A stretch of 64,000 bases of DNA from Streptomyces atratus (GCF_900119365.1 NZ_FPJO01000023.1:1-64000), one strand, 5' to 3'; positions 48,865 to 58,252 are shown, counted from the stretch's first letter. Program-made: numbers and translations. The notes: generated from the sequence alone by a model not told the origin.

Positions 48865-50159
48865 GCCTTCCGGCCGGGGACGGGATCAGGACCGGGGCCG
48901 TGGCCGGGGGCACGGCCGCGGCTGCCGGCGGCTCGTCCTCGTTCCGGGCCATGTGGCGGGAGCTCCTGCCGGTCGGACGGCACCAGGACAGCGGGGGCTA
49001 CCGCCGCTACGCCTGGACCGGGGCCGACGCCGACTGCCGCACCTGGTTCCGGGCGCAGGCCGAGGCGCGCGGGCTCACCTACGAGGTCGACCGGAACGGC
49101 AACCAGTGGGCCTGGCTCGGCGACCCCCTCGCCGGGGACGCCGTCGTCGCCGGATCGCATCTCGACTCCGTACCGGACGGCGGCGCCTTCGACGGGCCGC
49201 TCGGTGTGGTCTCCTCCTTCGCCGCGCTCGACGAACTCCGCCGCAGGGGAGCGCAGTTCACCCGGCCGCTGGCCATCAGCAACTTCGGCGACGAGGAGGG
49301 GGCCCGCTTCGGGCTCGCCTGTGTGGGCTCCCGGCTCGCCGCCGGACAGCTGACCGTGGAGGCCGCCCACCGGCTCCGCGACGGCGACGGCATCACGCTG
49401 CCGCAGGCCATGGAGGCGGCCGGATACGACCCCGACACCATCGGCCCGGACCCCGAACGGCTCGCCCGCATCGGCGCGTTCGTCGAGCTCCACGTCGAAC
49501 AGGGGCGGGCCCTCGACCTCACCGGCGACCCGGTCGGCATCGCCTCCGCGATCTGGCCGCACGGACGCTGGCGGTTCGACTTCCGGGGCGAGGCCAACCA
49601 CGCGGGCACCACCCGCCTCGCCGACCGCCGCGACCCGATGCTCACGTACGCCGAGACCGTGCTCGCCGCCCGCCGCGAGGCGGAGCTCGCCGGAGCCCTC
49701 GCCACCTTCGGCAAGATCTCCGTCGAGCCGAACGGGGTCAACGCCATCCCCTCCCTCGTCCGTGGCTGGCTCGACTCCCGCGCCGCCGACCAGGAGGCTC
49801 TCGACGCCGTGGTCACCGGCATCGAACGGGCCGCCAGGGAGCACGCCGAGCGCGCCGGGATCGACCTCGATGTCGTACGGGAGTCCTTCACGCCCGTCGT
49901 CGAGTTCGAGCACGCCCTGCGCGACGAGCTCGGCAAGATCCTCGCGAGTCGGGACGACGCCGGTCGTGCCGTACCCGTCCTCGGTACCGGCGCCGGACAC
50001 GACGCGGGTATTTTGTCCGCTTCGGTCCCCACCGCCATGCTGTTCGTACGGAACCCCACCGGGATCTCGCACTCGCCGGCCGAGCACGCGGGCGAGGACG
50101 ACTGCGTGGCCGGGGTGATCGCACTCGCCGACGTACTGGAAGGTCTCGCGTGCAGCTGA
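48861..50159 (+). CDS. M20-family amidohydrolase (allantoate amidohydrolase-like) in the hut operon
   Basis: 432 residues. Zn-dependent carbamoylase/M20 fold: VVAGSHLDSVPDGGAFDGPLGV (metal His and Asp), ISNFGDEEGARFG (metal/catalytic Glu), FVELHVEQGRALD, AGTTRLADRRDP, and GAGHDAGILSASVPTAMLFVRNPTGISHSPAEHA. It overlaps hutU by 4 bp and hutF by 10. In this pathway formiminoglutamate is deiminated by HutF to N-formylglutamate, so this enzyme may remove the formyl group in place of HutG. That role is an inference from position. Confidence 0.92.
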   Translation: MSLPAGDGIRTGAVAGGTAAAAGGSSSFRAMWRELLPVGRHQDSGGYRRYAWTGADADCRTWFRAQAEARGLTYEVDRNGNQWAWLGDPLAGDAVVAGSHLDSVPDGGAFDGPLGVVSSFAALDELRRRGAQFTRPLAISNFGDEEGARFGLACVGSRLAAGQLTVEAAHRLRDGDGITLPQAMEAAGYDPDTIGPDPERLARIGAFVELHVEQGRALDLTGDPVGIASAIWPHGRWRFDFRGEANHAGTTRLADRRDPMLTYAETVLAARREAELAGALATFGKISVEPNGVNAIPSLVRGWLDSRAADQEALDAVVTGIERAAREHAERAGIDLDVVRESFTPVVEFEHALRDELGKILASRDDAGRAVPVLGTGAGHDAGILSASVPTAMLFVRNPTGISHSPAEHAGEDDCVAGVIALADVLEGLACS

Positions 50160-51532
50160 CAACGAACGGCCCCAGGCCCGCCACCGTGACGTACTGGCTG
50201 TCCCACGCCTGGCTCGGCACCCATGTCGAGCCGGGTGTCGCCCTGGACGTCTCCGGCGGGCTGATCGCGGGCGTCCGCACCGGCGTCGCCACCCCGCCGC
50301 CGGGCGCCACCGTGCTGCGCGGGCTCACCGTTCCCGGGCTCGCCAACACCCATTCGCACGCCTTCCACCGCGCCCTGCGCTCCACCGTCCAGGTCGGCTC
50401 CGGCACCTTCTGGACCTGGCGCGAGATCATGTACCAGGTCGCCGCCCGGCTCACCCCCGACTCGTACTACGACCTCGCCCGTGCCGTGTACGCCGAGATG
50501 GCGCTGGCCGGCATCACCGCGGTCGGCGAATTCCACTATCTGCACCACGCACCGGGCGGCACCCCGTACGACAACCCGAACGCGATGGGCGAGGCCCTGA
50601 TCGCGGCGGCGCGCGAGGCCGGCATCCGGATCACGCTGCTGGACACCGCCTACCTCTCCGCCGGATTCGGCAAGCGCCCCACCCAGTACCAGCAGCCCGA
50701 CCGGCACCAGCTGCGCTTCTCCGACACCACCGCGGACGCCTGGGCCGAACGCGCCTCCCTCCTCAAGGGCGGCGACCACGCACTGATCGGCGCGGCCGTC
50801 CACTCCGTGCGCGCCGTGCCCGCCGCACAGCTCGCCACCGTGGCCGCCTGGGCCGAGGAGCGGCAGGCCCCGCTCCATGTCCACCTCTCCGAGCAGACCG
50901 CGGAGAACGACGCCTGCCTCGCCGCCCACGGCTGCACCCCCACCCGGCTCCTCGCCGACCACGGGGTCCTCGGCCCGCGCACCACCGGCATCCACAACAC
51001 CCACCTCACCGCCGAGGACATCGCGCTCCTCGGCTCCTCGGCGACCGGCACCTGCATGTGCCCCACCACCGAACGCGACCTCGCCGACGGGATCGGCCCC
51101 GCCGTCGCCCTCCAGCGCGCCGGCTCGCCGCTCTCCCTCGGCAGCGACAGCCACGCAGTGATCGACCTCTTCGAGGAGGCCCGCGCGATGGAGCTCGACG
51201 AGCGCCTGCGCACCCGGGCGCGCGGTCACTGGACGGCGGCCGCCCTGCTGCGCGCCGCGACCGTCGACGGCCACGCGGCGCTCGGCCGGCCGGAGGCGGG
51301 CATCATCGAACCCGGTGCGCCCGCCGATCTGGCGACCGTCGCCCTGGACTCCGTCAGAACAGCGGGACCGGTGCCCAGACTCGCTGCCGAAGCGGTCGTA
51401 TTCGCCGCCTCCGCGGCCGATGTACGGCACACGGTCGTGGCAGGACGGCACATCGTCCGCGACGGTCGGCACGCACTCGTCGAGGACGTACCCGCAGCAC
51501 TCGCCTCGGCCATCGCCGCCCTGCACGGCTGA
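50150..51532 (+). CDS. hutF: formimidoylglutamate deiminase
   Basis: 460 residues. Amidohydrolase superfamily: metal site LTVPGLANTHSHAFHRALRS (HxH), WTWREIMYQVAARLTPDSYYDLARAVYAEMALAGITAVGEFHYLHH (typical HutF), PLHVHLSEQTAEND (metal His), IHNTHLTAEDI and the metal Asp in LSLGSDSHAVIDLFEEARAME. Turns N-formimino-L-glutamate into N-formyl-L-glutamate and ammonia. GTG 50150 lies inside the end of the amidohydrolase gene, so translation is coupled. Confidence 0.96.
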   Translation: MQLTTNGPRPATVTYWLSHAWLGTHVEPGVALDVSGGLIAGVRTGVATPPPGATVLRGLTVPGLANTHSHAFHRALRSTVQVGSGTFWTWREIMYQVAARLTPDSYYDLARAVYAEMALAGITAVGEFHYLHHAPGGTPYDNPNAMGEALIAAAREAGIRITLLDTAYLSAGFGKRPTQYQQPDRHQLRFSDTTADAWAERASLLKGGDHALIGAAVHSVRAVPAAQLATVAAWAEERQAPLHVHLSEQTAENDACLAAHGCTPTRLLADHGVLGPRTTGIHNTHLTAEDIALLGSSATGTCMCPTTERDLADGIGPAVALQRAGSPLSLGSDSHAVIDLFEEARAMELDERLRTRARGHWTAAALLRAATVDGHAALGRPEAGIIEPGAPADLATVALDSVRTAGPVPRLAAEAVVFAASAADVRHTVVAGRHIVRDGRHALVEDVPAALASAIAALHG

Positions 51533-51564
51533 GACCGGATTCCCGCAAGGAGAGCAGCACCCCG

Positions 51565-52737
51565 ATGACGACGACCGCCATCACCAACATCGCCAGTCTG
51601 GTCACCAACGACCCCTCCCTGTGCGCGGATTCCCCCCTGGGCCCCATCCAGGACGCGGCCGTCGTCATCGAGGGCGACCGGGTCGTCTGGACCGGTGAAT
51701 CAAGCAAAGCACCCGCCACTGACAACGCCGTCGACGCGGGCGGCCGGGCGATGATCCCCGGCTTCGTCGACTCCCACTCCCACCTGGTGTTCGCGGGCGA
51801 CCGCACCGAGGAGTTCAACGCCCGGATGTCCGGCCGCGCCTACAGCGCGGGCGGCATCCGGACCACCGTCGCCGCCACCCGCGCCGCCACCGACGAAGAA
51901 CTCGCCGCCAACGTCGCCCGCTACCTCGCCGAGGCCCTGCGCCAGGGCACCACCACCTTCGAGACCAAGTCCGGCTACGGCCTCACCGTCGAGGACGAGG
52001 CCCGCGCCCTGCGCATCGCCGCCCGGCACACCGAGGAGGTCACCTATCTCGGCGCCCACATCGTCTCCCCGGACTACGCCGACGACCCGGCCGGCTACGT
52101 GGACCTGGTCACCGGGGCGATGCTCGACGCCTGTGCCCCGTACGCCCGTTGGATCGACGTCTTCTGCGAGAAGGGCGCCTTCGACGGCGACCAGGCCCGC
52201 GCGATCCTGACCGCGGGCATCGCGAAGGGCCTGCACCCCCGCGTCCACGCCAACCAGCTCGGCCACGGCCCCGGCGTCCAGCTCGCCGTCGAACTCGACG
52301 CCGCGTCCGCCGACCACTGCACCCACCTCACCGACGCCGACGTAGACGCCCTGGCCCAGGGCAGCACCGTCGCCACCCTGCTCCCCGGCGCCGAGTTCTC
52401 CACCCGCGCCACCTGGCCCGACGCCCGCCGCATCCTCGACGCGGGCGTCACCGTCGCGCTCTCGACCGACTGCAACCCGGGCTCGTCGTTCACGTCCTCC
52501 ATGCCCTTCTGCATCGCCCTCGCAGTACGGGACATGGGCATGACGCCGGACGAGGCCCTCTGGTCCGCCACCGCGGGCGGCGCCGCGGCCCTGCGCCGTA
52601 CGGACATCGGCCGCATCGCCCCCGGCGCCCGCGCCGACCTGGTGCTCCTCGACGCGCCCAGCCATGTCCACCTCGCCTACCGGCCGGGTGTGCCGCTGGT
52701 CCACGCGGTCTGGCAGCGCGGCGAACGCGTCGTCTGA
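51565..52737 (+). CDS. hutI: imidazolonepropionase
   Basis: 390 residues. Third step of histidine breakdown, opening imidazolone propionate to formiminoglutamate. Metal site MIPGFVDSHSHLVFAGDRTEEFNARMSG, ETKSGYGLT, RVHANQLGHGPG (metal His), SADHCTHLTDADV and the metal Asp in VALSTDCNPGSSFTSSMPF. ATG 51565 has AAGGAGAG upstream, 32 bases after hutF. Confidence 0.97.
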   Translation: MTTTAITNIASLVTNDPSLCADSPLGPIQDAAVVIEGDRVVWTGESSKAPATDNAVDAGGRAMIPGFVDSHSHLVFAGDRTEEFNARMSGRAYSAGGIRTTVAATRAATDEELAANVARYLAEALRQGTTTFETKSGYGLTVEDEARALRIAARHTEEVTYLGAHIVSPDYADDPAGYVDLVTGAMLDACAPYARWIDVFCEKGAFDGDQARAILTAGIAKGLHPRVHANQLGHGPGVQLAVELDAASADHCTHLTDADVDALAQGSTVATLLPGAEFSTRATWPDARRILDAGVTVALSTDCNPGSSFTSSMPFCIALAVRDMGMTPDEALWSATAGGAAALRRTDIGRIAPGARADLVLLDAPSHVHLAYRPGVPLVHAVWQRGERVV

Positions 52738-52793
52738 GCAACCACTGTGCCCGCCCGGCGCCGCTCCGGGCCCGTGACACGGCGTCAAACATG

Positions 52794-52831
52794 CGGAAGG
52801 ACCCGCCCCGTTGCCGGGGCGGGTCCTTCCG
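52794..52831. terminator. bidirectional terminator after hutI
   Basis: A perfect 17-bp stem CGGAAGGACCCGCCCCG with a TTGC loop, between the convergent hutI and sigma factor genes. Confidence 0.92.
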
Positions 52832-52853
52832 TGCCGTTCCGGCGCCGGCCCGT

Positions 52854-53873
52854 TCACTCCTCCAGCGTCAGGCCCTTGCGCAGCTTGATCAGCGTCCGGG
52901 AGAGCAGCCGCGACACATGCATCTGGGAGATGCCCAGCTCCTCACCGATCTCCGACTGCGTCATGTTGGCGACGAACCGGAGCGAGAGGATCTTTCGGTC
53001 GCGGCATGGCAGCGAGGCGATCAGCGGCTTCAGGGACTCCACGTACTCGATGCCTTCGAGTCCGTGGTCCTCGTAGCCGATGCGGTCCGCCAGCGCTCCT
53101 TCGCTCTCGTCCTCCTCGGGCTTGGCGTCCAGTGAGCTCGCGGTGTACGCGTTGCTCGCGGCCATGCCCTCCACGACCTCGTCGTGGGTGATGCCGAGGC
53201 GGTCGGCGAGCTCGCCCACGGTGGGCGACCGGTCCAGTCGCTGGGCGAGCTCGTCGCCCGCCTTGGCCAGGTCGAGCCGCAGCTCCTGCAGCCGGCGCGG
53301 GACGCGCACGGACCAGCTGGTGTCGCGGAAGAAGCGCTTTATCTCGCCGACGATGGTCGGCATCGCGAACGTGGGGAACTCCACGCCCCGACTGAGCTCG
53401 AAACGGTCGATCGCCTTGATCAGGCCGATGGTGCCGACCTGGACGATGTCCTCCATCGGCTCGCTGCGGGAGCGGAACCGGGAGGCGGCGAACCTGACCA
53501 GCGCCAGGTTCAGTTCGACGAGCGTATTGCGGACGTACGCGTACTCGTGGGTGCCCTCTTCGAGGGATTCGAGCCGTGCGAAGAGCGTCTTCGACAACGC
53601 CCTGGCGTCCAGCGGTCCCACCTCGTCGAAGGGCGGGATCTCGGGAAGTCCTTCGAGACCGTCACTCGTGCCGTGGTCGTCGGCGCCGATGCGGTCGTAG
53701 CCACCGATGTGGCCGGTGCCACTGGTGTTGGTGGTGCTGATGCTGCTGGTGGTACCGGTGCTGCTGCGGACGCCGTCTTCGGCGGTCGCGGCAGGGGAGT
53801 CTGAGTGGGTCAGTCCCTGAGGACATGCTGACGTCGCGTTGTGGGGACGCGGTCCGTCGAGCCGGGGCGACAT
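52854..53873 (-). CDS. SigB/SigF-family RNA polymerase sigma factor
   Basis: 339 residues. A long Ser/Thr/Gly-rich N-terminus (about 1-75) is followed by region 2 (NLALVRFAASRFRSRSEPMEDIVQVGTIGLIKAIDRFELSRGVEFPTFAMPTIVGEIKRFFRDTSWSVRVPRRLQE), region 3 (SPTVGELADRLGITHDEVVEGM) and region 4 HTH (MTQSEIGEELGISQMHVSRLLSRTLIKLRKGL). ATG 53873 is chosen because GGAGG lies five bases upstream; in-frame ATGs further up are possible. With the divergent STAS and HATPase genes it forms a partner-switching module. Its place beside hut recalls S. coelicolor sigI; that match is from memory of gene order. Confidence 0.95.
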   Translation of the reverse strand: MSPRLDGPRPHNATSACPQGLTHSDSPAATAEDGVRSSTGTTSSISTTNTSGTGHIGGYDRIGADDHGTSDGLEGLPEIPPFDEVGPLDARALSKTLFARLESLEEGTHEYAYVRNTLVELNLALVRFAASRFRSRSEPMEDIVQVGTIGLIKAIDRFELSRGVEFPTFAMPTIVGEIKRFFRDTSWSVRVPRRLQELRLDLAKAGDELAQRLDRSPTVGELADRLGITHDEVVEGMAASNAYTASSLDAKPEEDESEGALADRIGYEDHGLEGIEYVESLKPLIASLPCRDRKILSLRFVANMTQSEIGEELGISQMHVSRLLSRTLIKLRKGLTLEE

Positions 53874-54028
53874 GGTCTCCTCCATCGTTCTCGGCATATG
53901 GCTGCCGATGCCCATACGTGTTCCTGCGGTGAAGCGGCGCCTCCGAAGCCGGTCGTGTTTTGGGTGTCCCCCTACCCTTACCCGCTCCGGACGGGCAGTT
54001 ACAAGCGCCAATTGACGCTATATGTCCG

Positions 54029-54051
54029 GTTTGTTGAGGTCTTCGGGTATC
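54029..54051 (+). promoter_or_regulatory. possible SigB-type promoter of the STAS gene
   Basis: GGTT, 13 bases, GGGTAT (54046-54051), close to the Streptomyces SigB-family consensus GNNT-N14-16-GGGTAC/T. It would let the sigma factor raise expression of its own regulators. Confidence 0.35.
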
Positions 54052-54156
54052 GCGTGGCGCACAGACCGCGTACTGTTTCAAGAACGTCAGAGACAGCACA
54101 TACGCATCTGCGCACGCTGAGGCGCAGGCAGTGACGAACGGCGAAGAGGGACGGGC

Positions 54157-54525
54157 ATGGACCGCGGGACGGTCGGCAGTGCGAACCGGGGTCGGCTTCA
54201 GGTCGAGGTCCGGACCGAAGGGTGCAGCGAGGTCGTGACGCCGGTGGGTGAGCTGGACCACCACACGGCGGATCTCTTGCGGGAGCCTCTGGAGCACGCG
54301 GTCGAGCAGGGGCGGGTGCGCCTGGTGGTCGACTGCTCGGGCCTCGAATTCTGTGATTCCACCGGGCTCAATGTGCTGCTCGGTGCCCGCCTGAAGGCGG
54401 AGGCGGCCGGGGGAGGGGTCCATTTGGCCGGCATGCTGCCGGTGGTGGCGAGGGTCTTCGAGATCACCGGGGCCGAGGCGGTCTTCACCGTCCACGACTC
54501 CCTCGAAGCGGCCCTGGACACGTGA
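54157..54525 (+). CDS. anti-sigma factor antagonist (STAS)
   Basis: 122 residues. STAS fold: LQVEVRTEGCSEVVTPVGELDHHTADLLREPLEHAVEQGRVRLVVDCSGLEFCDSTGLNVLLGARLKAEA. The phosphorylatable Ser/Thr is in CDSTGLN. When unphosphorylated it binds the HATPase anti-sigma factor and frees the sigma factor. ATG 54157. Confidence 0.95.
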   Translation: MDRGTVGSANRGRLQVEVRTEGCSEVVTPVGELDHHTADLLREPLEHAVEQGRVRLVVDCSGLEFCDSTGLNVLLGARLKAEAAGGGVHLAGMLPVVARVFEITGAEAVFTVHDSLEAALDT

Positions 54526-54726
54526 CCGCGGCGCGTGTCGCGGCCCCGGGCGCCCCATGTGTTGCCCGTGTCACGTGATCCGCGCGGACGAAGTGGGTGT
54601 TGTCACGATTCGGCCGGGCAGAAGACATCCGGCGGGGCCACGGGCGACCCGCACACTCTGTATCTGTAACTGCAACTGTCGAATTGTTTCGACGGCGACA
54701 TGGTGAATCGGTGAGGTGAAGCGCTG

Positions 54727-55236
54727 ATGAGCACCACCCGGCAGCATCCGCCGGGCGACCTCGGCCGGGAGCCGCAGGGCGCCGGCGTGGACGCGGGCAC
54801 CGGCGCGGCCTCCCCCGAGCCGGCCGAGCGGCAGTGGCGCACCCTGTCGCTGCGGGGTGTCGCCGGCATCGTGCCGACCGCCCGCGACTTCGCCCGCCAG
54901 GCGCTTCACGAATGGGGCTGGCTCCCCGCGACGAGCGCCGACGGCCGGGCCGCCGCCGAGGACGTCCTGCTGGTCGTCTCCGAGCTGGTCACCAACGCCT
55001 GCCTGCATGCCGAGGGCCCGGAGGAGATGCGCATCGCCTGCACGGCGAAGGTGCTGCGGGTGGAGGTCGTCGACTCGGGCGCGGGACAGCCCGCGCCGCG
55101 CACCCCGCACCGGGCCGGGCGGCCCGGCGGGCACGGCATGTTCATCGTGCAGCGGCTCTGCCTGGACTGGGGCGTCCTGCGGGTGCCCGGCCGGTCCGGG
55201 AAGACCGTCTGGGCGGAGCTGGCCGCACCCGCGTAG
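54727..55236 (+). CDS. RsbW-like ATP-binding anti-sigma factor/kinase
   Basis: 169 residues. After a variable 35-residue start comes the HATPase_c_2 fold: ILVVSELVTNACLHAEGP region as VLLVVSELVTNACLHAEGPE (N box), VVDSGAGQPAPRTPHRAGRPGGHGMFIVQRLCLDWGV (G1/G2 boxes). It should bind and block the sigma factor and phosphorylate the STAS protein. It lies 200 bases after the STAS gene; ATG 54727 with GGTGAGGTG upstream. Confidence 0.92.
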   Translation: MSTTRQHPPGDLGREPQGAGVDAGTGAASPEPAERQWRTLSLRGVAGIVPTARDFARQALHEWGWLPATSADGRAAAEDVLLVVSELVTNACLHAEGPEEMRIACTAKVLRVEVVDSGAGQPAPRTPHRAGRPGGHGMFIVQRLCLDWGVLRVPGRSGKTVWAELAAPA

Positions 55237-55284
55237 GCGCAGGGCCCGACCCGGGGGCGTATCGCCCCGCCGTTCGCACCACCG

Positions 55285-55311
55285 AAGAGCGCGCCGGATC
55301 GGCGCGCTCTT
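55285..55311. terminator. terminator after the anti-sigma gene
   Basis: An 11-bp stem AAGAGCGCGCC / GGCGCGCTCTT with a 5-base loop, followed by TTGTCTT, 48 bases after the stop. Confidence 0.85.
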
Positions 55312-55426
55312 TGTCTTCCCTCCACAAGGCGCCGGGCGTACCTTGAGCGCCCGATCTGATGTGTCGTCAGTAACTTGCGTCGGTCAGCACCGGCGTGCGG
55401 CGACTTCCGGCATGAGGGGAACTCAG

Positions 55427-56098
55427 GTGTCCTACCAGAAGCGAACAGCTCTCGCGCTGGCGTCCGCGCTGGCGGGCACGGTGGTGCTGATGGCCGCGCC
55501 CGCCGCCCACGCCACCGTCGTGGACGTCGACTACAAGTGCAAGACCCCGATCGGCGACAAGAGCGCCGTGTCTCCCATCGACATCAAGAGCGTGAAGAGC
55601 GGCGGCGGTTACCGGCTCACGATGTCCTTCCAGAAAGGCGTTTCCTCCAGCCCCGTCGAACTCGGCAAGGGCGCGATGAGCCCCAGCGCGGTCATCGAGG
55701 TGGGCGGCGCCGACCAGGGGCAGCTCCAGGTCTCCGGCCCGCCGAACTCCGCCGCGATACCCGCCAACACCCCCATCAAGATCAGTGACCTGTCGGGTAC
55801 GTACACCCCGAAGAAGAGCGGCAAGGTCGACTTCACCGCCGGGGTGCTCACCATCAAGGCGCTCGGTACGACCACGACGTGCACCCCCTCCAACAACCCG
55901 GGACCGTCGCTCCAGCTCGATGTGACGGCCGCGGGCAACCCGCAGACCACCCCGGACGACAGTGGCGGGCAACTGCCGAAGACCGGCCCGCTCGACTCGG
56001 CCGTGGCACTCGGCACGCTGGGCGGCACGGTACTGCTGACCGGTGCGGCCGGGGTGCTCTGGCTGACCAGGCGCGGGCAGGGGGCCGTGGGCCGATAG
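55427..56098 (+). CDS. LPxTG-type surface protein, single-domain member of the exported set
   Basis: 223 residues. Signal peptide (LALASALAGTVVLMAAPAAHA), one domain of about 140 residues with a Cys pair (VDYKCKTPIGD ... TTTTCTPSNN) and the core VEVGGADQGQLQVSGP-like motif and ISDLSGTYTPKKSGKVDF. At the end is LPKTG followed by a hydrophobic helix and RRGQGAVGR, a sortase signal. The same domain forms the second half of the protein encoded at 58249. GTG 55427 is preferred to ATG 55412 because GAGGGG lies 8 bases upstream. Function unknown. Confidence 0.88.
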   Translation: MSYQKRTALALASALAGTVVLMAAPAAHATVVDVDYKCKTPIGDKSAVSPIDIKSVKSGGGYRLTMSFQKGVSSSPVELGKGAMSPSAVIEVGGADQGQLQVSGPPNSAAIPANTPIKISDLSGTYTPKKSGKVDFTAGVLTIKALGTTTTCTPSNNPGPSLQLDVTAAGNPQTTPDDSGGQLPKTGPLDSAVALGTLGGTVLLTGAAGVLWLTRRGQGAVGR

Positions 56099-56144
56099 GC
56101 GTTGCCGGACCCAGCCGCCGCCGTCACGCACCAGGGAGCCGCCC

Positions 56145-57110
56145 ATGCCGTCGCCGACCGGTCACGTCGCCCGACTCGCCCTTGCCGTACTGCTGTGCGC
56201 CCTCGTCATGACACCGGTGGCCGCCGCCGCGACGGGGCCCGCCTCGCACCCGGGCGCCGCTGCGTGGACGGCGCGGCCCGCGGGGAGCGGTTCCGGCACG
56301 GGCGGCAGACCGTACTTCTATCTGGAGGGCCCGCCCGGCACCGTTCTGCAGGACCGGCTCTCCGTCACCAACCCGGGCCGGTCCCCGGTCACCGTGCGAC
56401 TGGGCGGCGCCGACGGCACCGGGGGCAGCGGCGCCACCGGGACCGGGCGCTGGCTGCGGACCGCCGCCACCGAGGTGACCGTCCCGGCCCGCACCCGGGC
56501 CGATGTGCCGTTCACCGTCACGGTGCCGGCCGGTGCGACGCCCGGCGACCACTCCGGTGCGATCGTCGTGCGCGGCGGCGACCGCTCGGTGGACGTACGG
56601 GTCCGGCTGCGGGTCGGCGGGCCGACGCTGGCCGCGCTCACCGTCGAGGACGTCACCGTGTCCGGGAGGGCCATCCACTACACGCTGGTCAACCGGGGCA
56701 ACGCGGTCCTCGCGCCGCGGATCGACGTCCGGGCCGACGGGTTGTTCGGGACGCTGCTGCGGCGCGAGGCCCGCACCCTGCCGGTGCGGGTACGGCCCGG
56801 ACAGCGGGTCAGACTCACCGAGCCGTGGCGGGACGTCCCCGCGCTCGACTCGGCGACCGTACGGCTGCGCGTCACGGCGGCGGGCGGCGCACATGGCGAG
56901 GCGACGGCCCGCGCGGTCTTCGTCCCGTGGGCGCCGCTGACCGCCGGCGCACTGCTGGTCCCGGTCGCCGCCGGAGCGGGCGCGTACGCACTCCGGCGCA
57001 GGCGGGCGCGAGACCGGCGGCCGGACGACGACGAACGGCCCGGACGGTCACCGGGCGACCGACAGCACTCCGGGAGCAGGCACTTGGCGAAGGCGGGAGC
57101 GGAATCGTGA
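56145..57110 (+). CDS. exported DUF916-like protein with C-terminal membrane anchor
   Basis: 321 residues. Signal peptide (LALAVLLCALVMTPVAAAA). Ig-like part PYFYLEGPPGTVLQDRLSVTNPGRSPVTVRLGGADG, VTVPARTRADVPFTVTVPAGATPGDHSGAIVV, then VEDVTVSGRAIHYTLVNRGNAVLAPRIDVRA, as in DUF916 proteins that accompany WxL surface proteins in Firmicutes. One membrane helix (AGALLVPVAAGAGAYAL) and a basic tail end it. Overlaps the next gene by 4 bp. Confidence 0.85.
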   Translation: MPSPTGHVARLALAVLLCALVMTPVAAAATGPASHPGAAAWTARPAGSGSGTGGRPYFYLEGPPGTVLQDRLSVTNPGRSPVTVRLGGADGTGGSGATGTGRWLRTAATEVTVPARTRADVPFTVTVPAGATPGDHSGAIVVRGGDRSVDVRVRLRVGGPTLAALTVEDVTVSGRAIHYTLVNRGNAVLAPRIDVRADGLFGTLLRREARTLPVRVRPGQRVRLTEPWRDVPALDSATVRLRVTAAGGAHGEATARAVFVPWAPLTAGALLVPVAAGAGAYALRRRRARDRRPDDDERPGRSPGDRQHSGSRHLAKAGAES

Positions 57111-58252
57111 CTGGACAGGCCGGACCGGCAGCACCCCGCAGCGCCCACCACCGGTGGGCCGCCGCGCTGTTCGTCGCGCTGCTCGCAGCACTGCTGTCCG
57201 CCCCGCCGGCGCTCCCCGCGCCCCGGGCCGAAGCGGCGGTCGCGCGGGCCGCGGACGCGAAGCCCGGGGTCACCCTCTCCAAGCAACAGGCGGGCAAGGG
57301 CGGCGAGATCACCGTGAAGGGCAGCGGCTGGCGCCCGAAGGCACTGCTGATGGTGCTGATCTGCGGGCGCTCCACAACCGACCGCGGTGTGATCGGCGGT
57401 ACGAACTCCTGCGCCAACGCCGAGGGCCGGGCCGTCACCACCGACGCCAAGGGCGCCTTCCGCAAGAAGTTGCCGGTCGCCGAACCGCCCGTGCCCTGCC
57501 CCTGTGTGGTGCACGTCGCCACCGTCACCGGCGAACAGGCCACCGCCGACGCCGTGTTCGTCGTCGCGGGCCACCCGATCGCCGCGCTGCCGAAGGAGAC
57601 CGGGGGCGGCAGGCTCGCGGTGCTCGCCACCACCCGGCTGGAGGGCGACAGCGGGCTCCTCACCTGGTTCGGCGCCCCGCCCGCCCGGAAGCTGGTCTTC
57701 ACCGTGGGCAACCTCGGCTCCGACCCCGTCAAGGACCCCGTCTTCGAGATCGGCACCTCGCACGGCGTCTTCGCCCCGCAGTGGGAGGAGCGGCAGTGGC
57801 GCGGCACCATCGCCTCCGGCCGCAAGGCGCAGATCGAGCTCCCGGTCGAACTGACGGCGGGCGCCCACGGCGACCACCAGGTCTCGCTCAAGTACGGCGG
57901 CAAGGTGCTGGCCGAACAGCCGTGGGGGGTCGGCCGCCCCTGGGGCGTCACGCTCTTCTGGATCCTGCTGTGCCTCGTCGTGCCGGCCGCCGTGTTCCGG
58001 ATCGGCATGGCGGTCGTCGACAAGGTACGGCCCCGCTCCTCGCGCGCCCCGGGCCGCGCCGGACGCCGCCGCCCCCGGCGAGGGGCCGGTAAGTCCGCGA
58101 AGACCCCGAAGCCGCGCCGTACACCGGTGCCCGCCGAGGACCCCACGGCCGCGCCCACCGGCAGTTCGTCCACCACCACGGCCACGCTGCCGTGGTTCAC
58201 ACCCGATTCCGCACCGTCAGAGAACAGACCGACGACGAAGGGACATTCGTGA
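57107..58252 (+). CDS. exported protein with neocarzinostatin-like domain and membrane helix
   Basis: 381 residues. Signal peptide (AALFVALLAALLSAPPALPA). The first domain is VTLSKQQAGKGGEITVKGSGWRPKALLMVLICGRS.., with four Cys (ICGRS, NSCANA, CPC) as in neocarzinostatin-like folds. A second beta domain follows (LVFTVGNLGSDPVKDPVFEIG; GRKAQIELPVELTAGAHGDHQVSLKYGG). One membrane helix VTLFWILLCLVVPAAVFRIG is near 290, then a basic, Pro-rich inside tail of about 80 residues. Coupled to both neighbours by 4-bp overlaps, so the products likely form one envelope complex. Confidence 0.85.
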   Translation: MTGQAGPAAPRSAHHRWAAALFVALLAALLSAPPALPAPRAEAAVARAADAKPGVTLSKQQAGKGGEITVKGSGWRPKALLMVLICGRSTTDRGVIGGTNSCANAEGRAVTTDAKGAFRKKLPVAEPPVPCPCVVHVATVTGEQATADAVFVVAGHPIAALPKETGGGRLAVLATTRLEGDSGLLTWFGAPPARKLVFTVGNLGSDPVKDPVFEIGTSHGVFAPQWEERQWRGTIASGRKAQIELPVELTAGAHGDHQVSLKYGGKVLAEQPWGVGRPWGVTLFWILLCLVVPAAVFRIGMAVVDKVRPRSSRAPGRAGRRRPRRGAGKSAKTPKPRRTPVPAEDPTAAPTGSSSTTTATLPWFTPDSAPSENRPTTKGHS

